DNA from: JBNNGK01 sp050268245
GTDB taxonomy: Bacteria > Pseudomonadota > Gammaproteobacteria > Enterobacterales > Enterobacteriaceae
Assembly (NCBI RefSeq): GCF_050268245.1
Contig: NZ_JBNNGK010000001.1
Span: 1-64,000 of the forward strand
Length of the DNA stretch: 64,000 bases
Reading direction: 5' to 3'
A model generated the notes under the pieces. The model saw only the letters and a program-made list of their open reading frames with translations, searched no databases and was not told the DNA's origin. A program made the position numbers and the translations under genes. Below are positions 43,881 through 54,514 of this stretch, piece after piece. Each line of letters begins with the position of its first letter. Positions within the stretch are counted from its first letter, which is position 1.

Positions 43881-44552
43881 TTAAGCGATATTCAAATATT
43901 TATGCGTCTGCATCGACAACCGCCAGTTGCGTGCGATGCAGGTTTCGATACACAGTTTAGTCGCTTCCTCTTTCTGACTGATCGGTTGCAGGGCGATTAT
44001 CCGCCGCTTTTCATCGTGCAACGTCTCCAGCAGTGCGTCCAATGCCTCAATATCACGCTCGCGGCCAACCGGGTGCTTGATTTCATCAGCGCGCATCAGC
44101 GCCCCCTCCAACACCTTCATACCACCGCGCATATTCACTTTTGGCGAAACCGTCACCCAAGTCGTGGCCGTGCACAAAATGTCATGCGTGCCACTGGTTT
44201 CGATTTGGCAGGTATAACCGTGAGTTTCAAACAGCGTGGTCAGCGGGATCAAATCATAAATGCACGGCTCGCCGCCGGTGATAACAATATGCCGCGCGGT
44301 ATAACCCTGCTGCTGTACCACCTCCAGTAGCTGTTCCGCGGTGGCGCTGCCCCACGCGTCGCTCTCTTCGGTTTTCACCAGAATCCGCTGCATATCCACT
44401 TCCCGATTGGCTTCCTTTTCCCAGGTATGTTTGGTATCGCACCAGCTGCATCCTACCGGGCAACCCTGTAGACGGATAAAAATAGCCGGGACGCCGGTGA
44501 AGTAGCCTTCACCTTGCAAGGTCTGGAACATTTCATTAATCGGGTACTGCAT
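43881..44552 (-). CDS. queE: 7-carboxy-7-deazaguanine synthase QueE
   Basis: Radical-SAM enzyme that converts CPH4 to 7-carboxy-7-deazaguanine in queuosine synthesis. The 223-residue protein starts MQYPINEMFQTLQGEGYFTG and binds the cluster through Cys-x3-Cys-x2-Cys in CPVGCSWCDTKHTW. HIVITGGEPCIYDL and VSPKVNMRGGMK follow. ATG at 44552 matches the family; the open frame continues far upstream without conservation. Confidence 0.96.
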   Translation of the reverse strand: MQYPINEMFQTLQGEGYFTGVPAIFIRLQGCPVGCSWCDTKHTWEKEANREVDMQRILVKTEESDAWGSATAEQLLEVVQQQGYTARHIVITGGEPCIYDLIPLTTLFETHGYTCQIETSGTHDILCTATTWVTVSPKVNMRGGMKVLEGALMRADEIKHPVGRERDIEALDALLETLHDEKRRIIALQPISQKEEATKLCIETCIARNWRLSMQTHKYLNIA

Positions 44553-44819
44553 CAGCTTCTCAATTTGGTAAGACGAAAGAGCGATTATCGCAGATTCCGC
44601 CACGGCGACCAAATCGTGGAGAAGAACATCGAGCACCTCGCAAAAAATAACAATTATACAACATATAAGATAAATATATTTGACATCTCTCCGTTTCATA
44701 TCGCAGATGTATAGACATGCAAACACAAGCCGGACATCCGTTCCGGTAAAACAATCACCACGAAAATACCCGCAAGCAGGTGCAAGGCAGCCTGATGTAG
44801 AGCGGGTATGGGAGCAATT

Positions 44820-46157
44820 ATGGCACTTTCCAGCGAACTGAATATCCAGCAGGCCATCGACGACAGTCAATTTTCACTATTTCACTGGACCTTGATTATT
44901 CTCGGGTTTCTAATCTTGGCGATTGACGGTTTTGACACCGCGGCAATGGGCTATATCGCCCCGGCGCTAGCCAATGACTGGGGCATGGTGAAACAAGATC
45001 TCGGCCCCGTGCTCAGCGCCGCGCTGCTGGGACTGTCTCTCGGTGCTCTGGTCGCCGGCCCCATTTCCGATCGCATCGGTCGCAAGCGCGTCTTGGTGTT
45101 CTCTTGCCTTTTTTTCGGCCTGTCCAGTCTGGCAACCGCCTACGCCAGTTCACTCAACAGCCTGACGCTATGGCGCTTTCTCACCGGCCTTGGGCTTGGC
45201 GCGGCGATGCCTAATGCCATCACGTTGATTTCTGAATATGCTCCACAGCGCTGCCGCTCACTGGCGATCAATGCCCTTTATTGCGGCTTTCCACTGGGTG
45301 CGGCGGGTGGCGGCGCCCTCTCATCTTGGCTGATTCCGGCCTACGGTTGGCACAGCGTTTTGCTACTGGGTGCCATTGCCCCGCTGGTGCTATGCGGATT
45401 GCTGGCGCTATTTCTGCCGGAGTCGGTCAAATATATGGTCAACCGTGGCCACGATGCGCAGAAAATCAAGCGCATCGCTCAGCGTTTTGTAAGCCAAAAC
45501 ATCAGCCACGTCACACAATTTTCCTTATACGAAGAGCCACTGGCTAAGTCGAAAACCAGCATCGGTCTGCTGTTCAGTCGCCCTTATCTGATCGGCACGT
45601 TAATGTTGTGGCTCACTTATTTCATGGGGTTGGTAATTTACTATGTGCTACTGAGTTGGATGCCGATTCTGATGCAAGGGCTCGGTTATCAACTTGATCA
45701 ATCGGCGATGCTTACCTCGCTATTCACCTTTGGCGGCACGCTGGGCATTCTGATCGCCGGTTGGCTGATGGATCGCTGGAACGCTCATAAAGTGGTATCA
45801 AGCGGGTTCGTCATCACCGCGCTACTGATCGTCGCCATGGCAGCAGAAGATCGCCATATTGTCTTGCTAGGCACATTCATTTTCCTGATGGGCGTCGCCA
45901 TGAATGGTGCCCAGTCTGGCCTGCAAACGCTGGCGGCAACCTTCTACCCAACGCATAGCCGTGCTACCGGCATCGCCTGGATGCAAGGCATTGGCCGCTT
46001 TGGCGGTGTGGCCGGCACCCTGATGGGCGCACACTTACTGGCGCAGCAATGGCAAGTACACAGCATCCTGCTGTTCTTGTGTGTGCCGGCGATAATGGCT
46101 GCGATTGCCACGTTAGTGAAAATGCTGCGCAAGCCATTATTACCCGCCACCATCTAA
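44820..46157 (+). CDS. MFS transporter, aromatic acid:H+ symporter (AAHS) type
   Basis: 445-residue transporter with twelve membrane segments. The AAHS pattern is seen in FLILAIDGFDTAAMGYIAPA, the conserved GPISDRIGRKRVL loop and LISEYAPQRCRSLAINALYC. Relatives (PcaK, BenK, MhpT) import aromatic acids. GGAG five bases before ATG 44820 decides the start. It lies upstream of hutUH in the same direction, after which a 370-base regulatory gap follows. A role in uptake of an imidazole or aromatic acid is possible but unproven. Confidence 0.88.
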   Translation: MALSSELNIQQAIDDSQFSLFHWTLIILGFLILAIDGFDTAAMGYIAPALANDWGMVKQDLGPVLSAALLGLSLGALVAGPISDRIGRKRVLVFSCLFFGLSSLATAYASSLNSLTLWRFLTGLGLGAAMPNAITLISEYAPQRCRSLAINALYCGFPLGAAGGGALSSWLIPAYGWHSVLLLGAIAPLVLCGLLALFLPESVKYMVNRGHDAQKIKRIAQRFVSQNISHVTQFSLYEEPLAKSKTSIGLLFSRPYLIGTLMLWLTYFMGLVIYYVLLSWMPILMQGLGYQLDQSAMLTSLFTFGGTLGILIAGWLMDRWNAHKVVSSGFVITALLIVAMAAEDRHIVLLGTFIFLMGVAMNGAQSGLQTLAATFYPTHSRATGIAWMQGIGRFGGVAGTLMGAHLLAQQWQVHSILLFLCVPAIMAAIATLVKMLRKPLLPATI

Positions 46158-46527
46158 TCTTTTCAGGGCCCTTTACGGGGCTCTCATCGTCTGTAAGACG
46201 ATTTATTTATCACTCGGCCTAACTTGTAATGGGTATGTAAATTTATTGTGATTTAACGCTCAAAAATGACGCAATTTTAATTCATTTTTGCCAAACAGCT
46301 CACTCTTCCACAGCATCACGCCAACGTCCCTCGCATCAAAATAGAAAATAACATAATGATTTTAAACAAAAATAAGTTTTAATTATGTGATTTTCGACTT
46401 TCATACCCTGCTGTTGCATATGCTTGTACATACAAGTATATGTTAATAAACCCAACGCAAGGTTATGCCGTGGCGATAGCCCGAATACGTCATGGAATCT
46501 GTACCGATACTGTTTGAGGAAAAAGCT
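46158..46527. other. hut regulatory region
   Basis: 370 bases before hutU, AT-rich. It holds the palindromic operator at 46417-46442. Two TGTGA half sites (near 46247 and 46386) could be CRP half sites, but neither has a matching TCACA half. No terminator with a T-run was seen after the transporter gene. Confidence 0.5.
46417..46442. promoter_or_regulatory. predicted HutC-type (GntR) operator
   Basis: 26-base near-perfect palindrome: arms CATATGCTTGTA and TACAAGTATATG agree at 11 of 12 positions about a CA centre. The core CTTGTACATACAAG resembles known HutC operators in other bacteria. It lies 85 bases before the hutU start, so urocanate-relieved repression is likely. No hutC gene is in the window. 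Confidence 0.72.
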
Positions 46528-48215
<1,688 letters not shown>

Positions 48216-48219
<4 letters not shown>

Positions 48220-49751
48220 AAACACTGACTATCCGCCCAGGGAAACTGACGCTGTCCGAACTGCGTGAGGTATATCAACACCCGGTCAAACTGACTCTGG
48301 ACGACAACGCCTATGCAGCGATTGAACAGAGTGTGGCCTGCGTGGAACGCATTGTAGAAGAGAATCGCACCACCTACGGTATCAACACCGGCTTTGGCCT
48401 GCTGGCCTCAACCCGCATTGCGCGGGAAGACCTGGAAAATCTGCAACGTTCGATTGTGCTCTCTCACGCGGCGGGCGTCGGCGTAGCAACCGATGACAAT
48501 CTGGTGCGCTTGATTATGGTGTTGAAGATTAACAGCCTGTCACGCGGTTTTTCCGGCATCCGGCTTGAAGTGATTCAAGCGCTGATGGCCATGGTTAACG
48601 CCGAAGTCTATCCGCACATTCCGCTGAAAGGTTCGGTCGGTGCATCGGGTGACCTAGCTCCGTTAGCCCATATGAGCTTACTGTTATTGGGCGAAGGAAA
48701 AGCGCGCCATCAAGGGGAGTGGTTGACCGCTGAGGCCGCACTGGCTAAAGCCGGTCTGAAACCGCTCACGCTGGCAGCAAAAGAGGGGCTGGCACTGCTC
48801 AATGGCACCCAGGTTTCCACCGCCTTTGCGCTACGCGGCCTGTTTGATACCGAGGATTTATACGCCGCAGCGACGGTATGCGGTAGCCTGACGGTCGAAG
48901 CCGCACTGGGTTCTCGTAGCCCGTTTGATGCGCGTATTCATCAGGTACGCGGCCAGCGCGGCCAGATCGACGCCGCCGCAGCCTATCGTCATTTGCTCGG
49001 TGAACGCAGCGAGGTATCGGATTCACATCGTAACTGCGAGAAAGTTCAGGACCCGTATTCACTCCGTTGCCAGCCACAGGTGATGGGTGCGTGCTTGACG
49101 CAAATCCGCCAGGCCAGTGAAGTCTTGGAAATCGAGGCTAATGCGGTATCTGACAATCCGTTGGTGTTCGCCGAACAAGGTGATGTGTTGTCCGGCGGTA
49201 ACTTCCATGCCGAACCGGTTGCCATGGCGGCTGATAATCTGGCATTAGCCTTAGCGGAAATCGGCTCGCTGTCCGAGCGCCGCATTTCGCTGATGATGGA
49301 TAAACATATGTCGCAGTTGCCACCCTTCTTGGTCGACAACGGGGGGGTCAACTCCGGCTTTATGATAGCTCAAGTGACCGCCGCCGCATTGACCAGCGAA
49401 AATAAAGCGCTGGCGCACCCGGCCAGCGTTGACAGCATCCCAACTTCCGCTAATCAGGAGGATCACGTATCGATGGCTCCGGCCGCCGGTCGCCGCCTGT
49501 GGGAAATGGCTGATAACGTGCGGGGCATTGTCGCCGTCGAGTGGCTGGCCGCCTGTCAGGGGTTGGATCTGCGCCACGGGCTGCATACCAGCGAAGGATT
49601 GGAGCAGGCGCGTCGTCTGCTGCGCGAATGCGTAAGTTATTACGACAAGGATCGTTTCTTCGCCCCCGACATTGAAGCCGCCAGCACGCTGTTGGCCGCC
49701 GGCCATCTGACTGCGCTAATCCCTGCGGCGTTAATGCCAAGCCAAGCATAA
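48216..49751 (+). CDS. hutH: histidine ammonia-lyase
   Basis: Removes ammonia from histidine to give urocanate. The 511-residue protein has the MIO-forming Ala-Ser-Gly at residues 143-145 (GSVGASGDLAPLAHMSLLL), the catalytic tyrosine region TTYGINTGFG and SDNPLVF. The start overlaps the hutU stop (ATGA), so the two are coupled. hutI and hutG, needed for the later steps, are not in the window. Confidence 0.98.
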
Positions 49752-49908
49752 AAAACCTGACCTTTACGCTGCCGGTCTTGCAGCCAGCATCGCGGTAAGG
49801 TCAAATAAGAAGGGTACACCACGCAGTTTGTTCTATCCCGCCAGGTACGTTCCACCTGGCGCGGATAGCGCGTGCCTGTTCGACAATAAAAACTCAACGG
49901 GAAGCAAC

Positions 49909-51303
49909 ATGCGTAACCACACAACACAACTCAGACGCGGCCTAAACGCGCGACACATTCGCTTTATGGCTCTCGGCTCGGCGATCGGCACCGGCCTGTT
50001 TTACGGCTCGGCTGGCGCCATTCAATTGGCCGGCCCTGCGGTACTACTGGCCTATCTGGTCGGTGGTGCCGCGGTATTCATGGTGATGCGCGCCTTGGGG
50101 GAGATGGCGGTACATCAGCCGGTTTCCGGCTCATTTGGTCATTATGCCAGCCACTATCTTGGCCCGCTGGCCGGTTTTCTCACCGGCTGGACCTATACCT
50201 TTGAAATGGTGATCGTCGCACTGGCAGACGTCACCGCTTTCGGCATTTACATGGGGCTGTGGTTCCCGGACGTCGCCCAATGGGTGTGGGTACTCAGCAT
50301 TATCTTCTTTATCGGCGCACTCAACCTGTGCAACGTCAAAGTGTTTGGCGAAATGGAGTTCTGGCTATCGCTGATTAAAGTTGTCGCCATTGTGGCGATG
50401 ATCGTTGGCGGTGCGGCGGTGATGCTATTCGGCTTCGGCCAGACGCAAGCCGCGACCGGTTTCAGCAATTTATGGCAGCACGGCGGGTTCATGCCTAACG
50501 GCATTGGTGGCGTCATCGCTTCATTGGCGGTGGTGATGTTCGCCTTTGGCGGTATCGAAATTATCGGTATCACCGCCAGCGAAGCGAAAGATCCCGCGAA
50601 AGTGATCCCCAAAGCGATTAACGCTGTGCCCATCCGTATTCTGCTCTTTTATGTACTGACACTGCTGGTGCTGATGGCGATTTATCCGTGGAATAGCATC
50701 GGTCAGAACGGCAGCCCATTTGTCGAGATCTTCAGCAGCCTAGGTATCGGCTCCGCCGCCCATGTACTTAACGTGGTGGTGATCACCGCCGCCATCTCAG
50801 CGATCAACAGTGATATTTTTGGTGCAGGTCGCATGATGTACGGCATGGCAAAGGAAGGCCAGGCACCACAAAGCTTCACCAAACTGACTGGCAACGGCGT
50901 GCCTTGGATGACTGTGCTGGTGATGGCAATCGCGCTGCTACTCGGTGTGATTCTCAATTATCTGATCCCCAAACAGGTATTCATGATTATCGCGTCGATC
51001 GCCACCTTCGCCACCGTTTGGGTATGGTTGATGATCCTGCTATCACAAATTGCCATGCGCCGTACGCTGAGCAAAGAAGAAACCGCCAACCTGAGCTTCC
51101 CGGTGCCGTGGTGGCCATTGGCCCCCGCGCTGGCAACGGTATTTATGGTATTTGTCATTGGCTTGCTCGGTTACTTTGAAGCCAGCCGTATCGCACTGTA
51201 CGTTGGATTGGTTTGGGTGGCGTTTCTCACCCTGGCTTATTGGATATGGGTGCGTAAAAAGGGTGGAGAAACCGCAGTAGTTACCTCATCACAAGGTTTG
51301 TAA
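49909..51303 (+). CDS. proY: amino-acid permease, ProY/HutT-like
   Basis: 464-residue APC-superfamily permease with twelve membrane segments; the start MRNHTTQLRRGLNARHIRFM is followed by the family signature GSAIGTGLFYGSAGAIQLAG. It is very similar to E. coli ProY, a cryptic proline permease; in pseudomonads and enterics close relatives next to hut genes import histidine (HutT). Given hutUH 157 bases upstream in the same direction, histidine uptake is the likelier role. Start at 49909 with GGAAG upstream. The gap of 148 bases after it shows no feature. Confidence 0.88.
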   Translation: MRNHTTQLRRGLNARHIRFMALGSAIGTGLFYGSAGAIQLAGPAVLLAYLVGGAAVFMVMRALGEMAVHQPVSGSFGHYASHYLGPLAGFLTGWTYTFEMVIVALADVTAFGIYMGLWFPDVAQWVWVLSIIFFIGALNLCNVKVFGEMEFWLSLIKVVAIVAMIVGGAAVMLFGFGQTQAATGFSNLWQHGGFMPNGIGGVIASLAVVMFAFGGIEIIGITASEAKDPAKVIPKAINAVPIRILLFYVLTLLVLMAIYPWNSIGQNGSPFVEIFSSLGIGSAAHVLNVVVITAAISAINSDIFGAGRMMYGMAKEGQAPQSFTKLTGNGVPWMTVLVMAIALLLGVILNYLIPKQVFMIIASIATFATVWVWLMILLSQIAMRRTLSKEETANLSFPVPWWPLAPALATVFMVFVIGLLGYFEASRIALYVGLVWVAFLTLAYWIWVRKKGGETAVVTSSQGL

Positions 51304-51451
51304 GACGCAAATTTAGCCTTACACCGGATGCACAACGGCTCTGGCAATACGGGCTCGACGTTTATCATCACGCGAGTCAGGGCACTCGGACAGGCGCATC
51401 AAGGAAGATAGCGCCCTTTCGTTTCTTGCGGTTACGCCCTACGCCATGTCA

Positions 51452-52645
51452 TTACCCTTTCTGCATCAACGCCTGCTCAATATCGGCGCGCACATCGGCG
51501 ATATCCTCTAACCCCGCTGACAGACGAATCAATCCGTCACTAATATGATGGCGCTGACGCTCTTGCGCACTGTACGCAGAATGGGTCATGCTGGCTGGAT
51601 GTTGCGCCAGCGTCTCACAATCCCCCAAGCTGACCGCTCGCAGAATTAACCGCAACGCATTGAGAAAACCTATTCCTGCTTCCATTCCCCCTTTCAGTTC
51701 AAAGGCGATCATACCGCCGGGGCGCGACATTTGCTGCTGCGCCAAACGAAACTGTGGGAAGGTATCCAAGCCGGGATAATAAACCTGTTCGACTGCCGGA
51801 TGGGCTACCAACATTTCCGCTAACTGTTGGGCACTATCGCAATGGCGATCCATACGCAGCGGCAACGTTTTCAACCCTCGCAGCAGCAGCGCTGCATCCT
51901 GAGCCGATAGCACTGCCCCGTTCATATCTTTTAAACCGATCAAACGAATATCCTGCGCCAGTTCGGCACGCGTGATTGCCACACCGGCTAACAAATCACC
52001 ATGCCCCCCCAGATATTTAGTCGCAGAATGCACCACAATATCTGCGCCAAGTGCCAACGGCCGTTGCAGATACGGCGTACAATAGGTGTTATCAACCAAT
52101 AACAGTGCCTGCTGTCGATGAGCAATCTCCGCTATCGCCTGAATATCGATCAAACGCATATTCGGATTGGCGGGTGTTTCACAGTACACCAAGCGGGTAC
52201 GTGGCCCAATGGCCGCCGCCAATTTGTCGGGATCGGTCAGATCAACGTGCGTAACGTTAACGCCAAAACGTGCTAAACCATGATGAAAATAGCTGAAAGT
52301 ACAGCCGTAGATGGTTTCATCGACGATCAACTCATCACCCGGTGCCAGCAGCGTCCAGCAACAGGCGGTGATCGCCCCCATGCCAGAGGAGAAGGCAACC
52401 GCCGCCTCTCCGCCCTCTAAATTAGCCAGACGCTGTTCGAGCAGATTGACGGTTGGGTTAGCGATCCGCGAGTAAAAATAACCGGGCTCGGTGCCGGCGA
52501 AGCAAGCGCCACCGTATTCTGCCGACGGAAAACTAAAGGTGGAGCTCATAAAGACCGGCGGGCACAGCGCACCATGATACTGCTGCGGATCATAACCGTG
52601 ATGGATCGCCCGGGTGGCAAAAGCCTGGTTGCTTGCTGACGACAT
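51452..52645 (-). CDS. mgl: methionine gamma-lyase
   Basis: PLP enzyme that cleaves L-methionine to methanethiol, 2-oxobutyrate and ammonia, and can also release H2S from cysteine or homocysteine. The 397-residue protein has the PLP lysine K210 in HSATKYLGGHGDLLAG and, in IYGCTFSYFHHG, Tyr113 and Cys115, which correspond to Tyr114 and the lyase-specific Cys116 of Pseudomonas MGL. Cystathionine lyases and synthases lack that cysteine. The start MSSASNQAFATRAIHHGYDP is chosen; the longer frame to 52690 overlaps the upstream gene. Last gene of a three-gene operon. Confidence 0.88.
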   Translation of the reverse strand: MSSASNQAFATRAIHHGYDPQQYHGALCPPVFMSSTFSFPSAEYGGACFAGTEPGYFYSRIANPTVNLLEQRLANLEGGEAAVAFSSGMGAITACCWTLLAPGDELIVDETIYGCTFSYFHHGLARFGVNVTHVDLTDPDKLAAAIGPRTRLVYCETPANPNMRLIDIQAIAEIAHRQQALLLVDNTYCTPYLQRPLALGADIVVHSATKYLGGHGDLLAGVAITRAELAQDIRLIGLKDMNGAVLSAQDAALLLRGLKTLPLRMDRHCDSAQQLAEMLVAHPAVEQVYYPGLDTFPQFRLAQQQMSRPGGMIAFELKGGMEAGIGFLNALRLILRAVSLGDCETLAQHPASMTHSAYSAQERQRHHISDGLIRLSAGLEDIADVRADIEQALMQKG

Positions 52646-52673
52646 AGTGACTCCTTGATTCGGATGGTGACGA

Positions 52674-53054
52674 TTATTCCGGTGTGACATCCGCCGGTAA
52701 GCCCGCGGCGCGCATGCGTCCGCCGATGATATTCAGAGTGCGCAGTACCAACATCAGCCCGAGCAGCGTTTCCGGCTGACGCAACAGCGCGTACAACCCA
52801 CGCAAGGTCGCCGGCTGCTCACTCTGCTGCAGTTCGCTATAAGCCATTTTCAGCGCCATCCCCCCTTCCCAACCGGCGCTGGTCAAATCGTCAAATACCG
52901 CGGCCAGTTTCTCGACCAACGCATTATCCGCCATGTCGACCAAATCCGAGGTGAGCGAGAGCGCGTCGACCACGTTATTCAACCGGCCGCTCGCCAGCAG
53001 TGGGGACAGTTTTTCCATCAGCGCTGCCAGAGCTTCAGTCTGCGTGTTTTCCAT
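52674..53054 (-). CDS. DUF1641 protein
   Basis: 126-residue helical protein without signal peptide or clear membrane segment. DUF1641 proteins are small partners commonly encoded next to sulfide:quinone reductase-like or formate dehydrogenase genes. The conserved C-terminal part is LYALLRQPETLLGLMLVLRT followed by LNIIGGRM. It lies 11 bases after the sqr-like gene and 28 before the lyase, so the three are co-transcribed. It may be an assembly or membrane-docking partner; no function is proven. Confidence 0.85.
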   Translation of the reverse strand: MENTQTEALAALMEKLSPLLASGRLNNVVDALSLTSDLVDMADNALVEKLAAVFDDLTSAGWEGGMALKMAYSELQQSEQPATLRGLYALLRQPETLLGLMLVLRTLNIIGGRMRAAGLPADVTPE

Positions 53055-53065
53055 GCTTAGCTCCG

Positions 53066-54256
53066 TTATATCAGGCCGCGCACCGCAGCCCAGTACAGAC
53101 CGCGATTCACGCCGTTGCGTAACATACCGCCCAGTTTCGTGGCTGGGGTTGGCACAACATCGCGACGATAGTCATACACCAGCGGCATGCCGCTATGCAG
53201 GCCGAACTGTGCCACCGCCTGTACCTTGCCGTCGTAATGGCGTACCGGATAGCCCAGTTGCATCTCCGCCACGATATTGTCGGCGATCACCGGCGCCTGA
53301 TTGTGGCAGGAACCGCCCGCCTTGCTGATCGGCAGATCGACCGTATCGCCAATCACATACACCCCTTGCTGGCCGTAAACCTGCAGGGTTTGCGGGTCGG
53401 TCGGCAGCCAGCCTTCGCCGTTATCGATATCGCTCAGGCCGGTATTGCGTACCATTTCCACCGCGCGAATCGGCGGCGTCGCCATCAGAATGTCGAACGA
53501 CTGTTCATCTCCCTCGGCGGAATAAGCGATATGCCGCTCAGCATCTACCTGATCTAGGGTAAAACCGCGCTGATGTTTGATGCCGCGCGCGGCAAATATT
53601 TCCGGAAGCGCTTCTCCTGTTGGACGTTGTAAAAACAGGCAATTACGCAGCAGTTGGGAAATGGTCGGGTAGGTATAAATTATCTCTATCTGATTACGCA
53701 CGCCGCGCTGGCGCAGGTATTCATCCAGCATCAGCGTGGTTTCAATCGGCGCAATGCCGCACTGATGCGGAACGTTCGGCGTTTGCGGAAAAGAGACGGT
53801 GATAAAAATGCGCCCTTTTTCAATCGTCGCCAGCTTATTCGCCAACCGGCGCGCCGCCTGATACTGATAAAAGTGGTCGCCAGCCTCAGCCAAACCGAGA
53901 ATCTTTTCCATCCAAGGCAGGCAGCCGGTGGCAAAGACCAGAAAGTCATAGGCATAATTATTACCGCTGGCGGTGAATAGCCGGCGTTGCCGAAAATCAA
54001 CGCCCTCCGCTTTATCGACAATAAATTTAATTTCCGGACGTAACAGGCTTTGCTGCGCGCGCATTAATTCATGTTTAAAAAATGCGTTAAACGCGATATA
54101 CATAAAAGCTGGCTTGAAATAATGCGCCGTTGTTTGCGAGATCATTAATAACTCAACTTTATTATTAATAATTTCACGATGCAGCTTGTGCGCCAGAATA
54201 TTAGCCAGCATGGTGCCGCCGGTACCGCCACCGACAATCACGATTCTTTTCCGCAT
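53066..54256 (-). CDS. sulfide:quinone oxidoreductase-like flavoprotein, atypical cysteines
   Basis: 396-residue FAD protein of the SQR/FCSD group: N-terminal FAD motif RIVIVGGGTGGTMLANILAH, ATGCLPW, second nucleotide motif and IGDTVDLPISKAGGSCHNQA. Canonical SQRs use two cysteines to hold the sulfur chain. Cys166 (TPNVPHQCGIAP) matches the first. The second, in the usual YDGYTSCPL context, is replaced: here the sequence is YDGKVQAVAQ with Ala347. Extra cysteines are Cys112, Cys206 and Cys317. So it may oxidise sulfide by a different route or act on another substrate. A C-terminal amphipathic segment (LGGMLRNGVNRGLYWAAVRG) could bind the membrane. Operon with DUF1641 and mgl. Confidence 0.82.
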   Translation of the reverse strand: MRKRIVIVGGGTGGTMLANILAHKLHREIINNKVELLMISQTTAHYFKPAFMYIAFNAFFKHELMRAQQSLLRPEIKFIVDKAEGVDFRQRRLFTASGNNYAYDFLVFATGCLPWMEKILGLAEAGDHFYQYQAARRLANKLATIEKGRIFITVSFPQTPNVPHQCGIAPIETTLMLDEYLRQRGVRNQIEIIYTYPTISQLLRNCLFLQRPTGEALPEIFAARGIKHQRGFTLDQVDAERHIAYSAEGDEQSFDILMATPPIRAVEMVRNTGLSDIDNGEGWLPTDPQTLQVYGQQGVYVIGDTVDLPISKAGGSCHNQAPVIADNIVAEMQLGYPVRHYDGKVQAVAQFGLHSGMPLVYDYRRDVVPTPATKLGGMLRNGVNRGLYWAAVRGLI

Positions 54257-54467
54257 GATATCTCCATTCCATCCGGCACCAGGCCGGTGAAAGTGATTAA
54301 GAATATCCTTACGAAATATAATTTTAGTAATGAAAGGTTATAATGCCAGAAAAAAAAGAATAAATAATTAACGCTATGGTTATTAACAATAAATATCGTC
54401 GGTAAAAAAATAAATGATGTGATATTAATAAATAACCGGCATTTAATTTCTCTGCTGACAGACATAA

Positions 54468-54491
54468 AAAAACCCGCCGAAGCGGGTTTTT
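54468..54491 (-). terminator. eno terminator
   Basis: 10-bp stem AAAAACCCGC / GCGGGTTTTT with a CGAA loop, beyond eno on minus. The hairpin is the same as those in the tRNA-associated repeats. Confidence 0.9.
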
Positions 54492-54514
54492 ATTAATGAC
54501 ACATCAACGTGATA

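Noticed and set aside
46240..46395. CRP sites upstream of hutU
   Set aside because: Only TGTGA half sites are present, without a paired TCACA at the right spacing.
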